Assembly (NCBI GenBank): GCA_902578545.1
Contig: CACHDI010000006.1
Location: 53,755-117,754 of the forward strand
Direction: 5' to 3'
Length of the DNA stretch: 64,000 nt
DNA from: an uncultured Alphaproteobacteria bacterium
GTDB lineage: Bacteria > Pseudomonadota > Alphaproteobacteria > Rhodobacterales > Rhodobacteraceae
A model generated the notes under the pieces. That model searched no databases. It was not told the origin of the DNA and saw nothing but the letters and a program-made list of their open reading frames with translations. The translations under genes and the position numbers were made by a program. Below are positions 1-9,199 of the stretch, piece by piece. How positions within the stretch are numbered: the first letter of the stretch is position 1; every line of letters begins with the position of its first letter.

Positions 1-1
1 T

Positions 2-115
2 GAGGGTTCTAGTTGGGTTGAGTGGTGGAATTGGTGGCCAAGATTGACCACTTTCTCTGATGCTCAATATCAAGAAACAATGAACTTTATTAATAGTCTC
101 GAATGGACGCAGTAG
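2..115 (+). CDS. pufL: Photosynthetic reaction centre L subunit, C-terminal end (partial)
   Basis: This frame is open from the window edge and ends in TAG at 113-115, giving the last 37 residues of a protein. The tail contains the tryptophan-rich segment WVEWWNWWP, which resembles the C-terminal WVDWWQWW stretch of the reaction-centre L chain. PufL is an integral membrane protein that binds the special-pair bacteriochlorophyll and quinones together with PufM. Position directly before pufM (10 bases between stop and start) is the standard puf order and supports the call. The start and most of the protein lie outside the window, so nothing can be said about pufB, pufA or the puf promoter. Confidence 0.85.
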   Translation, partial: EGSSWVEWWNWWPRLTTFSDAQYQETMNFINSLEWTQ

Positions 116-125
116 GAGGTTTATG

Positions 126-1088
126 ATGGCAGAATATCAAAATATTTTTACACAAGTCCAAGTAAAGGGTCCACCTGAAATGGGAATGGACGAGACTGGA
201 GAATTATCAAGTGAAAGAACAAAAACAACTAGAAATAATACTTGGCTGGGTTATTTAGGTAATGCTCAGCTTGGTCCCATCCATTTGGGTATGTTTGGTG
301 TTGTTTCGATATATTTGTTCTTTGTTTGGTTTTTTCTTGTTGGATTTGGAATGCTTCAACAAGTCAATTTTGACTTTGCTCTTTTTATAAGAACCTTATT
401 TTGGTTATCACTTAATCCTCCACCAGAAGAGTATGGATTATCATTTCCACCAATAAACGATGGTGGATTGTATATGATAGCAAGTTTTTGTTTGCTATTT
501 TCTGTACTTAGTTGGTGGATAAGGTCTTACTTAAGGGCTCATGAATTAGGTATGGGAAAACATATTTGTTGGGCTTTTGCTGCTGCAATATGGTTGTTTT
601 TGGTGATTGGATTATTTAGACCTATCGCAATGGGTTCATGGTCTGAAATGGTTCCCTACGGTATTTTTCCTCATCTAATTTGGACTAATAATTTGTCTGT
701 TGCTTGGGGTAATCTATTTTATAATCCTTTTCATGCTTTATGTATTGTTTTTTTGTATGGATCAGCCCTATTATTTGCAATGCATGGTGCCACAATATTA
801 GCAACATCCAGACTTGGTGGAGATCGTGAGTTAGAGCAAATTTATGATCGAGGAACTGCATCTGAAAGAGCAGCGTTGTTCTGGAGGTGGACAATGGGGT
901 TTAATGCATCAATGGAAGGAATTCATCGTTGGGCCTGGTGGTTTGCAGTACTTGTGCCTATTACTGGAGGAATTGGAATTCTACTTACCGGTACTGTTGT
1001 GGATGACTGGCGATATTGGGCAATAGAACACGGTTTTGCTACTGAAATAGAATATTCAGTACCTGAATCTACATTGTTAGGAGATTAA
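126..1088 (+). CDS. pufM: Photosynthetic reaction centre M subunit
   Basis: PufM is the membrane core subunit that, with PufL, carries the bacteriochlorophyll special pair, bacteriopheophytins, QA and the non-haem iron. The N-terminus MAEYQNIFT, the [16 protein letters not shown] segment and the C-terminal [10 protein letters not shown] helix are typical of the M chain, and 320 residues is the normal length. Five transmembrane helices can be traced. I chose the ATG at 126 over the one at 123: it gives the conserved start, and the AGGAGG-like ribosome site at 114-119 is then six bases away. Only two bases separate its stop from puhA. There is no pufC or pufX after it. Confidence 0.97.
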   Translation: MAEYQNIFTQVQVKGPPEMGMDETGELSSERTKTTRNNTWLGYLGNAQLGPIHLGMFGVVSIYLFFVWFFLVGFGMLQQVNFDFALFIRTLFWLSLNPPPEEYGLSFPPINDGGLYMIASFCLLFSVLSWWIRSYLRAHELGMGKHICWAFAAAIWLFLVIGLFRPIAMGSWSEMVPYGIFPHLIWTNNLSVAWGNLFYNPFHALCIVFLYGSALLFAMHGATILATSRLGGDRELEQIYDRGTASERAALFWRWTMGFNASMEGIHRWAWWFAVLVPITGGIGILLTGTVVDDWRYWAIEHGFATEIEYSVPESTLLGD

Positions 1089-1090
1089 TC

Positions 1091-1846
1091 ATGGAACCAT
1101 TTTTTTCAAATTTTGATATAGCTCAACTAAGTCTTTACCTATTCTGGGCTTTTTTCATTGGTTTAGTGATTTATCTTCAAAGGGAAAACATGCGAGAGGG
1201 ATACCCATTAGAGAATGAGCAATCTAATACTGCCCATAATCAAGGAATGTATCCTGTACCAACACCTAAAACGTTTAAGCTCATGCATGGACGGGGAGAA
1301 GTAAGTGTTCCCAATAATGTAGGAGAAACGAGAAAATTAAAGCTCGAAATTAAAAATGTCGCAAATGGATCACCATTATTTCCAAGTGGTGATCCAATGG
1401 ATGACGGCTTAGGGGCTGCTGCATGGACAGAAAGAAGAGATGTACCAGAACTGGATGGTCATGGAAAACCAAAGATCAGACCTATGAGTAGTCTAAAAGG
1501 TTTTGAGGTTTCTGCAGGAAGAGACCCTAGAGGAATGGACGTGGTCTCGGCAGATAAAGTCGTGGTTGGACAGGTAATAGATATGTGGATTGATGTGCCT
1601 GAGCAGTTGGTAAGATATCTAGAAATAGAATTAAAAGATAAATCAAAACGGTTATTACCTATGCCTTTATCAAAAATAAATAGTAAGTCTGTAGATGTTC
1701 ATTCTTTATATGGGAAACATTTTAAAAAAGTTCCTTCTATAAAAAAACCAAAAGAGGTAACTATGCTTGAAGAAGAAAAAGTAAGTGCTTATTACACTGG
1801 TGGAAAACTTTATGCTTCTTATGATAGATTAGTCTCACCAGTTTAG
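1091..1846 (+). CDS. puhA: Photosynthetic reaction centre H subunit, placed in the puf operon
   Basis: PuhA caps the cytoplasmic face of the L/M core and tunes proton delivery to QB. The protein has the family layout: a short periplasmic start, one transmembrane helix (about residues 12-30, LYLFWAFFIGLVIYLQRE), then a soluble domain of about 220 residues with the FPSGDPMDDGLGAAAW and VSADKVVVGQVIDMW segments. The length of 251 residues is normal. It starts two bases after pufM with an AGGAGA-type ribosome site, so all three reaction-centre chains are probably made from one mRNA. In known purple bacteria puhA normally follows lhaA; here that slot (20296-20305) is empty. I see no second puhA in the window. 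Confidence 0.96.
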   Translation: MEPFFSNFDIAQLSLYLFWAFFIGLVIYLQRENMREGYPLENEQSNTAHNQGMYPVPTPKTFKLMHGRGEVSVPNNVGETRKLKLEIKNVANGSPLFPSGDPMDDGLGAAAWTERRDVPELDGHGKPKIRPMSSLKGFEVSAGRDPRGMDVVSADKVVVGQVIDMWIDVPEQLVRYLEIELKDKSKRLLPMPLSKINSKSVDVHSLYGKHFKKVPSIKKPKEVTMLEEEKVSAYYTGGKLYASYDRLVSPV

Positions 1847-1856
1847 ACTATTGAAA

Positions 1857-1889
1857 ATAATAGGAGAGAAAATATATCTCTCCTATTAT
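1857..1889 (+). promoter_or_regulatory. Strong intercistronic stem-loop between puhA and dxs
   Basis: Thirteen bases at 1857-1869 (ATAATAGGAGAGA) are perfectly complementary to 1877-1889 with a seven-base loop. No T run follows; instead comes an A-rich stretch and the AGGGGG ribosome site of dxs (about 1893-1898). This argues against a simple intrinsic terminator and for an mRNA-processing or 3'-end-protecting hairpin, as is known for puf mRNA in Rhodobacter. Partial attenuation before dxs is possible. The structure is seen; the function is inferred. Confidence 0.6.
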
Positions 1890-1903
1890 CAAAAGGGGGA
1901 AAA

Positions 1904-3826
1904 ATGTCAGAAACAAAGATATTAGACACTGTTAATTTTCCATCAGATTTAAAAAAATTATCTGATTTTGAACTTAAAAAATTGGCTAACGAGTTAAGGC
2001 AAGAGACTATCTCAATTGTATCTAAAACAGGTGGACATCTAGGTTCAAGCCTAGGGGTCGTAGAGTTAACCGTTGCCATACATTCTGTATTTAATACTCC
2101 ATTTGATAAATTAATATGGGATGTAAGTCATCAATGTTATCCTCATAAAATCTTAACTGGTAGAAGACAAAGTATGATTACACTAAGACAAGACAAAGGT
2201 TTATCAGGTTTTACAAAGAGATCTGAAAGTGAGTTTGACCCATTTGGAGCAGCTCATTCTTCAACATCTATTTCTGCAGCATTAGGATTTACTGTGGCTC
2301 GAGATTTAGGGTCAGGTGTGGGAGACTCTATTGCAGTGATAGGTGATGGTTCAATAAGTGCAGGAATGGCATATGAAGGTTTAAATAATGCTGGTTCCGA
2401 AGGACGTAGGCTATTTGTGATATTAAACGATAATGAAATGTCAATAGCACCTCCAGCTGGTGCAATGTCAAAATATTTATCAAGTTTATATGCAAATAAT
2501 GAATTTTATAGTCTAACTCAACTAGCCGAGGGATTAGCAAAAAATCTACCTGGTCCATTACAAGAAGGTGCTAGACGTGCAAAAAGTATAATTACAGGTC
2601 TTGCATCTGGTGGTACTTTCTTTGAAGAATTAGGATTTTCCTATCTTGGTCCTATAAATGGTCATGATTTAGATCAATTGTTACCTGTATTAAGATCAGT
2701 AAAGGCGCGAGCAAAAGGGCCTATTTTGATTCATTGTGTTACTAAAAAAGGAAAGGGCTATTACCCAGCAGAAAGTTCTGCTGATAAATATCATGGAGTA
2801 TCAAAATTTGATATAATTTCTGGAGAACAAAGTAAATCCAAGCCAAACGCACCTTCCTACACTTCTGTATTTGGAAAAGCTTTAGTTAGTGAAGCTTCTA
2901 GAGATCATCGTATTGTAGCAGTGACAGCTGCCATGCCTTCTGGTACGGGGATAAATCTTATGCAAAAGGAATTTCCCCAAAGGACATTTGATGTTGGTAT
3001 TGCAGAGCAGCACGCTGTTACATTTGCTGGTGGAATGGCTGCTGGGGGCTTAAAGCCATTTTGTGCAATATATTCTACTTTTTTACAAAGAGGATATGAT
3101 CAAATTGTTCATGATATAGCTTTACAAGGATTACCAGTTAGGTTTGCAATAGATAGAGCGGGTTTAGTTGGTGCAGATGGAGCTACTCACGCAGGTTCTT
3201 ACGACATAGCATATTTGTCAAACTTACCTGGTTTTGTTGTTATGGCTGCTGCAGATGAGTTAGAATTAATGAATATGGTTGCAACTGCAGCATCTTATAA
3301 TGATGGTCCAATAGCATTTAGATATCCAAGAGGAGAAGGAGTAGGGATAGACCTTCCAGAAAAAGGGACCCCCCTAGAAATTGGAAAAGGTCGCATCATA
3401 AAGGATGGAAAAAGTGGGGTTGCAGTTCTAAATTTTGGAGCCCATTTGAAAGAAGTAAAAGAAGCTTCTGAAGTTTTACTTCAAGCTGGTATTGATATAA
3501 CAGTAGCTGATGCTAGGTTCGCTAAACCACTTGATGAAGAACTTGTAACTAATTTAGCTAAAAATCACTCTGTTCTAATTTCTATTGAAGAAGGAGCTAT
3601 TGGAGGTTTTGGCTCTCATTTATCAAATTATTTAAGTGAATCTGGATTATTAGATGATAACTTGAAATTTAGGGCAATGTTTCTTTGTGATAAATTTATA
3701 GATCAAGGAAAACCTGAAAACATGTATAAAGAAGCTGGTTTAGGTGTTCAGGATATAATAGATAAAGTTAAGAAATTAATGGGTGTATCTGTAGTTAAAT
3801 TTAAAAACAACAATCTGTCAGCTTAA
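1904..3826 (+). CDS. dxs: 1-deoxy-D-xylulose-5-phosphate synthase
   Basis: DXS condenses pyruvate and glyceraldehyde 3-phosphate with thiamine diphosphate, the first step of the MEP isoprenoid pathway that feeds carotenoids and the phytyl tail. The 640-residue protein shows the substrate-binding GGHLGSSLG (about residue 43), the TPP motif [18 protein letters not shown] (about 147) and the transketolase pyrimidine-domain segment [14 protein letters not shown]. Length is normal. The ATG has a strong AGGGGG ribosome site 5-10 bases upstream. A dxs copy downstream of puf is also known in Rhodobacter. It converges on idi. Confidence 0.97.
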   Translation: MSETKILDTVNFPSDLKKLSDFELKKLANELRQETISIVSKTGGHLGSSLGVVELTVAIHSVFNTPFDKLIWDVSHQCYPHKILTGRRQSMITLRQDKGLSGFTKRSESEFDPFGAAHSSTSISAALGFTVARDLGSGVGDSIAVIGDGSISAGMAYEGLNNAGSEGRRLFVILNDNEMSIAPPAGAMSKYLSSLYANNEFYSLTQLAEGLAKNLPGPLQEGARRAKSIITGLASGGTFFEELGFSYLGPINGHDLDQLLPVLRSVKARAKGPILIHCVTKKGKGYYPAESSADKYHGVSKFDIISGEQSKSKPNAPSYTSVFGKALVSEASRDHRIVAVTAAMPSGTGINLMQKEFPQRTFDVGIAEQHAVTFAGGMAAGGLKPFCAIYSTFLQRGYDQIVHDIALQGLPVRFAIDRAGLVGADGATHAGSYDIAYLSNLPGFVVMAAADELELMNMVATAASYNDGPIAFRYPRGEGVGIDLPEKGTPLEIGKGRIIKDGKSGVAVLNFGAHLKEVKEASEVLLQAGIDITVADARFAKPLDEELVTNLAKNHSVLISIEEGAIGGFGSHLSNYLSESGLLDDNLKFRAMFLCDKFIDQGKPENMYKEAGLGVQDIIDKVKKLMGVSVVKFKNNNLSA

Positions 3827-3830
3827 AAAG

Positions 3831-3844
3831 TAGATATTTATCTA
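3831..3844. terminator. Short palindrome between convergent dxs and idi, possible weak terminator
   Basis: TAGATA-TT-TATCTA forms a six-base inverted repeat in the 22-base gap between the convergent stops of dxs and idi, flanked by short A runs on both sides. It could act as a weak bidirectional terminator, but the stem is short and AT-rich. Confidence 0.25.
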
Positions 3845-3848
3845 AAAA

Positions 3849-4370
3849 CTATCCTAATATCTCCATTGAATGCTCTTGCATATAAATTTTAAACCATTCT
3901 GTGAAAATTGTAGGATTATTTTCTATTTCTTTTAAAACTGACAATATCTTTATCCATTTTGTAGACTTCACTTCTTTCGGATTTGGATCTATAATTAAGT
4001 CAAAATTTTTTGGAATTTCAGCAATAAAAACACTCACTACTTCGTGCTCTATAAGGTCGTTCCCAACATCTGCTTTATATTCAATTTCTTTGCAAAACTT
4101 CAAATCCAAAGATTTTATATTAAGCTCTTCTTCAAGCCTTCTTATTGCACATGTATAAGAACTTTCTTCCCAATGAGGATGAGTACAAACGGTATTAGCC
4201 CAAAGATTTGGACTATGATATTTGCACGCAGCTCTCTGTTGCAATAATATTTCATTATTTCTTTTTACAAAGACAGAAACGGCTGGATGCTTTAAACCTT
4301 TTTTATGTACTTCTAACTTATCTACAGGAGATAATACATCGTCTTGCCAGGCAGCAATTTGCTGGTTCAT
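3849..4370 (-). CDS. idi: Isopentenyl-diphosphate delta-isomerase, type I
   Basis: Type I IDI interconverts IPP and DMAPP using divalent metal. The 173-residue protein has the family's VHKKGLKHPAVSVFV start, the active-site cysteine in NTVCTHPHW (about residue 60-68) and the Nudix-like glutamates in RRLEEELN. Length matches the short bacterial form. Its ATG overlaps the bchP stop in an ATGA junction, so it ends the aerR-ppsR-bchG-bch2-bchP run. Together with dxs and bchP it links isoprenoid supply to the bacteriochlorophyll tail. The same bchP-idi neighbourhood is known in Rhodobacter. Confidence 0.95.
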   Translation of the reverse strand: MNQQIAAWQDDVLSPVDKLEVHKKGLKHPAVSVFVKRNNEILLQQRAACKYHSPNLWANTVCTHPHWEESSYTCAIRRLEEELNIKSLDLKFCKEIEYKADVGNDLIEHEVVSVFIAEIPKNFDLIIDPNPKEVKSTKWIKILSVLKEIENNPTIFTEWFKIYMQEHSMEILG

Positions 4371-5548
4371 GTTGTGGCTCTTATCAAACCAGTCAAATGA
4401 AGTAAATTCTTAATCATTATTTTCAAATGAGCAAAAGGTTTTTTTGTAACTAACTTTTTATTCATATAAGATTCAAATGTTAATCTTTGTACATCTTCGT
4501 CTTTGCATAAACTTACAAATCTTTCCCTTCTGTCGTCTGATCTGTAGTAAGCATTTTGCATAGCTTCCAAGACTCTAAATACAGTTTTGTGTTCAGACAT
4601 AAATCTTTTTCTGGCTAATTTTAATAATTTTGGATTTTTATATTTTATGCACTCATTAACTGCATATGCAGCTTCTTGGCCTCCAATCATTGCATAATAA
4701 ATACCTTCTCCAGATGAAGGTGCAACCACCCCTGCAGCATCACCAGCTAATACAAGATCTTTACCATTATCCCAGTTATCAAGAGGTTTTAACGGTATTG
4801 GAGCACCCTCTTTTCTAATTGTATTACATTTGTCTAAACCAGAGGCTTCTCTTATTTTTGCAGTTGCCTCTTTAAGATCGAAACCATTCCTTCCAGTTCC
4901 CATACCAACACTAGCAGATTTTCCATGTGGGAATACCCAGCCATAAAAATCAGGTGATATTCTTCCGTCATAGATTACATCGCATCTGTCTGGATCATAT
5001 ATACCTCCTTTTGGTGCCTCAATAATTTCATGATAGGCAATAACATAAGGGATACTTTTACCTCCTGGCATTTCTGATCTCGCTACATCTGATCTAGCTC
5101 CATCAGCTCCAATAATAAATCTAGATTTTAATTCAATTTCCTCTCTCGTTTTTTTATCTTTAAAAAAAACAGAAACAAGATCGTTTTCATTCGTTCTTTC
5201 TATCCTTAAAAAAGTACCAGTAAAGCGTTTTGCTCCTTTATTACTTGCGCGATTTCGAAGAAATTCATCAAAATTTTCTCTTTCAACCATTCCTACATAA
5301 CCATTTTCTATAGGTATATCTACCATACGAGATGTAGGAGAAATCATTCTTGCTGTCTTTATTTTTGCAACTATTTGACTGTCAGGAATATTAAAATCAC
5401 GAATAAGTCTAGGTGGTACTGCTCCACCACATGGTTTAATTCTACCTTCTCTATCAATAAATGCAACTTTTCGATTTTGAAGAGCTAGCTCTGTAGCTGC
5501 TGTTGCTCCAGATGGTCCTCCACCAATTATAACAGTATCATAAATCAT
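4367..5548 (-). CDS. bchP: Geranylgeranyl diphosphate / geranylgeranyl-bacteriochlorophyll reductase
   Basis: BchP uses NADPH to reduce three double bonds of the geranylgeranyl tail to phytyl. The protein (393 residues) opens with an FAD Rossmann motif, IIGGGPSGATAATELA, and has KPCGGAVPPRL near residue 38 and the second FAD motif LAGDAAGVVAPSSGEGIYYA near residue 270, all typical of ChlP/BchP. Twelve bases separate it from the upstream PucC-family gene and it overlaps idi by four, so it is translated from the bchG operon mRNA. No anomalies. Confidence 0.96.
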   Translation of the reverse strand: MIYDTVIIGGGPSGATAATELALQNRKVAFIDREGRIKPCGGAVPPRLIRDFNIPDSQIVAKIKTARMISPTSRMVDIPIENGYVGMVERENFDEFLRNRASNKGAKRFTGTFLRIERTNENDLVSVFFKDKKTREEIELKSRFIIGADGARSDVARSEMPGGKSIPYVIAYHEIIEAPKGGIYDPDRCDVIYDGRISPDFYGWVFPHGKSASVGMGTGRNGFDLKEATAKIREASGLDKCNTIRKEGAPIPLKPLDNWDNGKDLVLAGDAAGVVAPSSGEGIYYAMIGGQEAAYAVNECIKYKNPKLLKLARKRFMSEHKTVFRVLEAMQNAYYRSDDRRERFVSLCKDEDVQRLTFESYMNKKLVTKKPFAHLKIMIKNLLHLTGLIRATT

Positions 5549-5560
5549 TTTATATCTTCA

Positions 5561-6856
5561 CTATAACGTTAGTTTTGTTTTAGCGGGTATTGTAATTAGT
5601 CTAGTAGCAAGAGCAGCAGATGCCAAGAATAAAATTCCTTCAATTGTAAATATTATTCCATATGAAAAAGCTACATCTTTTGTAATACTTTGTAAAACAT
5701 CTACAAATAAAGTAGAAAATATCATTGCATTTCCAGCTGCTATGGCTTGACCAGCTCCCCATAAACCCATTCGTGTGCCTTCACGTTGTTTAATTCCATA
5801 TCCTGCGAGCTCCATCATTGAACCGATTGCGCCTACCGCAAAATTACCATTAAAGAAACCCAATAATGCAACAGAATACTTTAAGACATCTTTTGAAGGA
5901 GAAATTTGTCCCAATAGGGCAATTAAAATAAGTGCTGATCCAGACCCGATACATCCAAAAAGTACCCAAAATCTTAAAGAACCAAACTTAACACCTGTTA
6001 CCAAAAGGCCAACAATTATCATTCCCAATAAAATTCCACTTTGATGATAACCTGTAAGTTGAGTAGATTCACCTACTGAGAAATTAAAAATTAATCCAGC
6101 ATAAGGTTCAAGTATTGGTTCTTGCATAAAATATGCAGTCATAGATAAAAAGACAAATATGGTAAACCATCTCGTATTTGGCTCTAGTAATACTTGTTTA
6201 AGACCCTGAAAGAAAGTAACCTCAACTGGTTCAAGGTGTTTGTTAATTTTTGGTTTAAAAGTTCTTTCTAGTTTATAAAGTGTTATAAAAGATATAATAA
6301 TCCAAAACAGGCTTATAACGGTTACAATCTTCAATAACTTTTCAATAGTATATGGATCAATGATTTTTCCAACGAATATTGCTGTAAAAGCTGCTCCAAA
6401 AATCATCATTATCCAAGTTATGGTAGCTGCAGCAGCCTTTTTCCTATAATCAGTTCTAGTTGCTAAAAAAGCTAATAAAGAAGTACCAGATGCACCAACA
6501 CCTATTCCTATTAAGGTGTAAGCAAAAATTGATAATACCAAACCTAGTAGGTAATTTTTTGGAATTAGTAAAATACCTAAACATGCTAATATTGATCCAA
6601 GGCATAATATAATTACACCTGTAATGATCCAAAAAGTTCTATTACCACCTTTATCAGATAAGAAACCCCAGTTTGGCCTACTTATTTGGATAAAATAATG
6701 TAATGCTAAAAGAAGACCGGGAATTATTTGTAATAATGAAAGTTCTACAACCATAACTCTGTTAAAGGTTGAGGCTGCAATAGATACCAATGATCCTAAT
6801 GCCATTTGGATAAACCCTAATCTGATTATTCCAAACCACGAAAGGTACATATTCAA
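5561..6856 (-). CDS. bch2: PucC-family MFS transporter-like protein (Bch2/ORF428 type)
   Basis: A polytopic membrane protein of 431 residues with about 12 hydrophobic segments, related to LhaA encoded at 18859-20295: both share an N-terminal ...STFNRVMVVELS... or ...TLNRVMIVELL... motif and the ...DVLLEPYGG/EPILEPYAG... segment. Members between bchG and bchP are called Bch2 or ORF428. The family is tied to delivery of bacteriochlorophyll or assembly of light-harvesting complexes; the exact substrate is not settled. It overlaps bchG by four bases (ATGA), fitting a role next to bacteriochlorophyll synthase. Confidence 0.88.
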   Translation of the reverse strand: MNMYLSWFGIIRLGFIQMALGSLVSIAASTFNRVMVVELSLLQIIPGLLLALHYFIQISRPNWGFLSDKGGNRTFWIITGVIILCLGSILACLGILLIPKNYLLGLVLSIFAYTLIGIGVGASGTSLLAFLATRTDYRKKAAAATITWIMMIFGAAFTAIFVGKIIDPYTIEKLLKIVTVISLFWIIISFITLYKLERTFKPKINKHLEPVEVTFFQGLKQVLLEPNTRWFTIFVFLSMTAYFMQEPILEPYAGLIFNFSVGESTQLTGYHQSGILLGMIIVGLLVTGVKFGSLRFWVLFGCIGSGSALILIALLGQISPSKDVLKYSVALLGFFNGNFAVGAIGSMMELAGYGIKQREGTRMGLWGAGQAIAAGNAMIFSTLFVDVLQSITKDVAFSYGIIFTIEGILFLASAALATRLITIPAKTKLTL

Positions 6857-7749
6857 AAATATCCTAAACCAATAGCACTAATCATCATCCCTGTAACATA
6901 TGAAAGTACCCCAGTTCCGTTATACCAAGGAACTAATTTTTTTGGATTTTTGAGCATTTTTGACATGGCAACAATTTGGGTGCAAAGCAAAATAAATATT
7001 ATGAAAGCAATAAAATACATTTTTAATTGAACAAATATGCCAATTACCACAATTTGTGCTAAGGTCATAATTAAACAAGATAATAATCCTGCTTTTTTAG
7101 GACCAAGTGTAACTGGAAGTGAATTAATTCCAAGCTTTTGATCTCCCTCAATTGCCTTAAAGTCATTAAGGACCATGATACCATATGCTCCAAAGGCATA
7201 AAATCCGGCTACTAATAGTATGGTTATTGAAGGAAATTGAGATGTTAAAATGGCTACCCCGGTAAACCAAGGCAATCCTTCATAACAAAGAGCCACAATA
7301 CCTGGACCAATGATACCAGAACGTTTTAGTCTCAGTGGTTCTGCAGAATATGCCCAAGCGCATGAGATTGCAATTACCGTAGCAATAAATCCCCACAAAC
7401 CTAAAAACCATGAAACAACAATCCCTATAATTGACATAAATACGGCTATCCAAAACCCCCAACTTCCTGGCACTTTACCTGAAGGAATAGGTCTGCTAGG
7501 TTCATTGATTGCATCTACTTCTTTATCACACCAATCGTTAATTGCTTGGCTCATGCCACAAACTATTGGCCCTGATAAAATTAATCCAATTAATAATATG
7601 ATTGATGTATCTAATGAAATATTTGAGCTTGATACTGCCCCACATAAAAATGCCCACATAGGAGGAAACCAGGTAATAGGTTTTATTAGTATAATAATTG
7701 ATGATATGGATGGAAAAGTTTTATGCTGATAGTTTTCTGTGGAGTTCAT
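6853..7749 (-). CDS. bchG: Bacteriochlorophyll synthase (bacteriochlorophyllide prenyltransferase)
   Basis: BchG esterifies bacteriochlorophyllide a with geranylgeranyl diphosphate in the membrane, the last condensing step before BchP. This UbiA-family protein of 298 residues has the first aspartate-rich motif in NDWCDKEVDAINEPSRP (about residues 87-103) and the second in LNDFKAIEGDQKLG (about 193-206), plus 8-9 hydrophobic helices. Length is normal. It lies 33 bases after ppsR and overlaps bch2, so it appears to be cotranscribed with its own regulator gene. Confidence 0.96.
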   Translation of the reverse strand: MNSTENYQHKTFPSISSIIILIKPITWFPPMWAFLCGAVSSSNISLDTSIILLIGLILSGPIVCGMSQAINDWCDKEVDAINEPSRPIPSGKVPGSWGFWIAVFMSIIGIVVSWFLGLWGFIATVIAISCAWAYSAEPLRLKRSGIIGPGIVALCYEGLPWFTGVAILTSQFPSITILLVAGFYAFGAYGIMVLNDFKAIEGDQKLGINSLPVTLGPKKAGLLSCLIMTLAQIVVIGIFVQLKMYFIAFIIFILLCTQIVAMSKMLKNPKKLVPWYNGTGVLSYVTGMMISAIGLGYF

Positions 7750-7782
7750 TTTAAATCATTAAGTTGAAGAAATAGTACGTGA

Positions 7783-9174
7783 TTATAAAAGATTATGTTT
7801 CCTAAGTTTAACATAAAGACTTTGACGAGATAGGTGGAGCATTTCAGCAGTAGCCACTCTATTATTTTTAGTCATTTCTAGAGCAGTTTCTATACAAATT
7901 TTTTCGACAATATCACTTGTATCTGCAACTAAATCTTTTAAAGGAGCAGAACCTACTAATTTCGTAATTTTTCTTGTTGCTTTTTCGCTGACTACATTAT
8001 CACTAGTATTTATCTCATTTTCATTTGGTTTGTAAGAAATTATGAAACAAATATATTCTCCAAATTTTGTTGAAGTATAAGTGCTAGAAATTTCAATATC
8101 AGTTCTAATGTCAAAATTAGATATGAGTTGTGTTTTAAAAGGCATGGTAGAGCCATTCTCTAAAGTAGCTTCTATTAGTACTTTGAGGTCTACTATTCCT
8201 CTTGCTAAAAATTCAGAAAATGGTCTATCAATTATTAATTGTTGATTTTCGCTTTTGCATAAAGAGAGAAAGCTGTCATTCACATATTTTATAATTCCCA
8301 TTTTATTTGTAAAAACAATTCCATCACGTGTTTTTTCATAAAACTTATTCAAAATATTAATAAATTCATTTTCTGATGAAGCTTCTTTTAATGTTTTCTC
8401 TAACCTTACTATAATACATATTTCGTTCTCTGCTCTAAACACAGACGAGTGTAAGATAATATTATTTTTATTCTTTTCATTTATGTAAACAAAATCAGAC
8501 TTATTAATTTTGTCAGATTTTAATTTTTCGATAAATTCTTTTTCATTTTCATAGTTAAAAATTTTAGAAAGATTTATTCCAATTAATTTTTCTTTTTTTT
8601 GTTTTAGTAGTTTTGCAGCAGGATTATTTAAGTCCAAAATATTACCCAAGGATGCATCCAATATGACTAAGGCTTCTTCAGAAAACTCTATTAAAGCTTT
8701 ATACTTAGTTTCAAAACTTCTAAATTTAGAATATTCTCTTTCTAATGCTAATTGTGAATTTACAAACCTCTTTTGTACTTCAGCAATTTGAGATAAATCA
8801 TTTCCGATGAGTATTATATTTTTTTTATCTTCAGTTTTGAAACCTTTATACCTTACAGGAAATTCACCTGTATCTGTAGATACATGATTTAATTCAAACC
8901 CTTTTGTAGAAAGTATATTTATTTCAGTAAGGGAAGTAATCTGCAAATCAAGCTTTTCTTTACTTTCAATTGTTAAAAAATCAAAAATATTCTTATTTAA
9001 CCAACTGTTTAGATTTTTATTTATATTTTTGTTAGGTAAATTAATTTTTAAAATTTTACCTTTTAGATCTATTAAGAGGTTTATGTCACCAATATTAGAT
9101 ATAATTCTTGAATACATTTCATTTGTAGAAACTAAAGTAGTATTTGTACCGTGATGTTTTAATTTATTAGCCAC
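7783..9174 (-). CDS. ppsR: PpsR/CrtJ-type redox- and light-responsive repressor of photosynthesis genes
   Basis: PpsR represses bch, crt and puc-type promoters at TGT-N12-ACA sites under oxygen. The 463-residue protein has an N-terminal region, PAS-like domains (about 155-260 and 280-385) and a C-terminal Fis-type helix-turn-helix (NNRVATAEMLHLSRQSLYVK, about 437-456). Two cysteines, C253 at the end of the first PAS and C427 in the HTH (EKICIETAL), sit where the redox cysteines of R. sphaeroides PpsR (C251 and C424) are expected. It lies 25 bases after the AerR-like gene. Its likely targets are the two boxes in 10143-10320. Confidence 0.93.
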   Translation of the reverse strand: MANKLKHHGTNTTLVSTNEMYSRIISNIGDINLLIDLKGKILKINLPNKNINKNLNSWLNKNIFDFLTIESKEKLDLQITSLTEINILSTKGFELNHVSTDTGEFPVRYKGFKTEDKKNIILIGNDLSQIAEVQKRFVNSQLALEREYSKFRSFETKYKALIEFSEEALVILDASLGNILDLNNPAAKLLKQKKEKLIGINLSKIFNYENEKEFIEKLKSDKINKSDFVYINEKNKNNIILHSSVFRAENEICIIVRLEKTLKEASSENEFINILNKFYEKTRDGIVFTNKMGIIKYVNDSFLSLCKSENQQLIIDRPFSEFLARGIVDLKVLIEATLENGSTMPFKTQLISNFDIRTDIEISSTYTSTKFGEYICFIISYKPNENEINTSDNVVSEKATRKITKLVGSAPLKDLVADTSDIVEKICIETALEMTKNNRVATAEMLHLSRQSLYVKLRKHNLL

Positions 9175-9199
9175 TAATTCAACACACTTGATTTTAACT

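Noticed and set aside
7310..7729. 139-codon open frame on the + strand opposite bchG
   Set aside because: It is antisense to a clearly conserved gene, its translation has no recognisable domain and it has no ribosome site of note.
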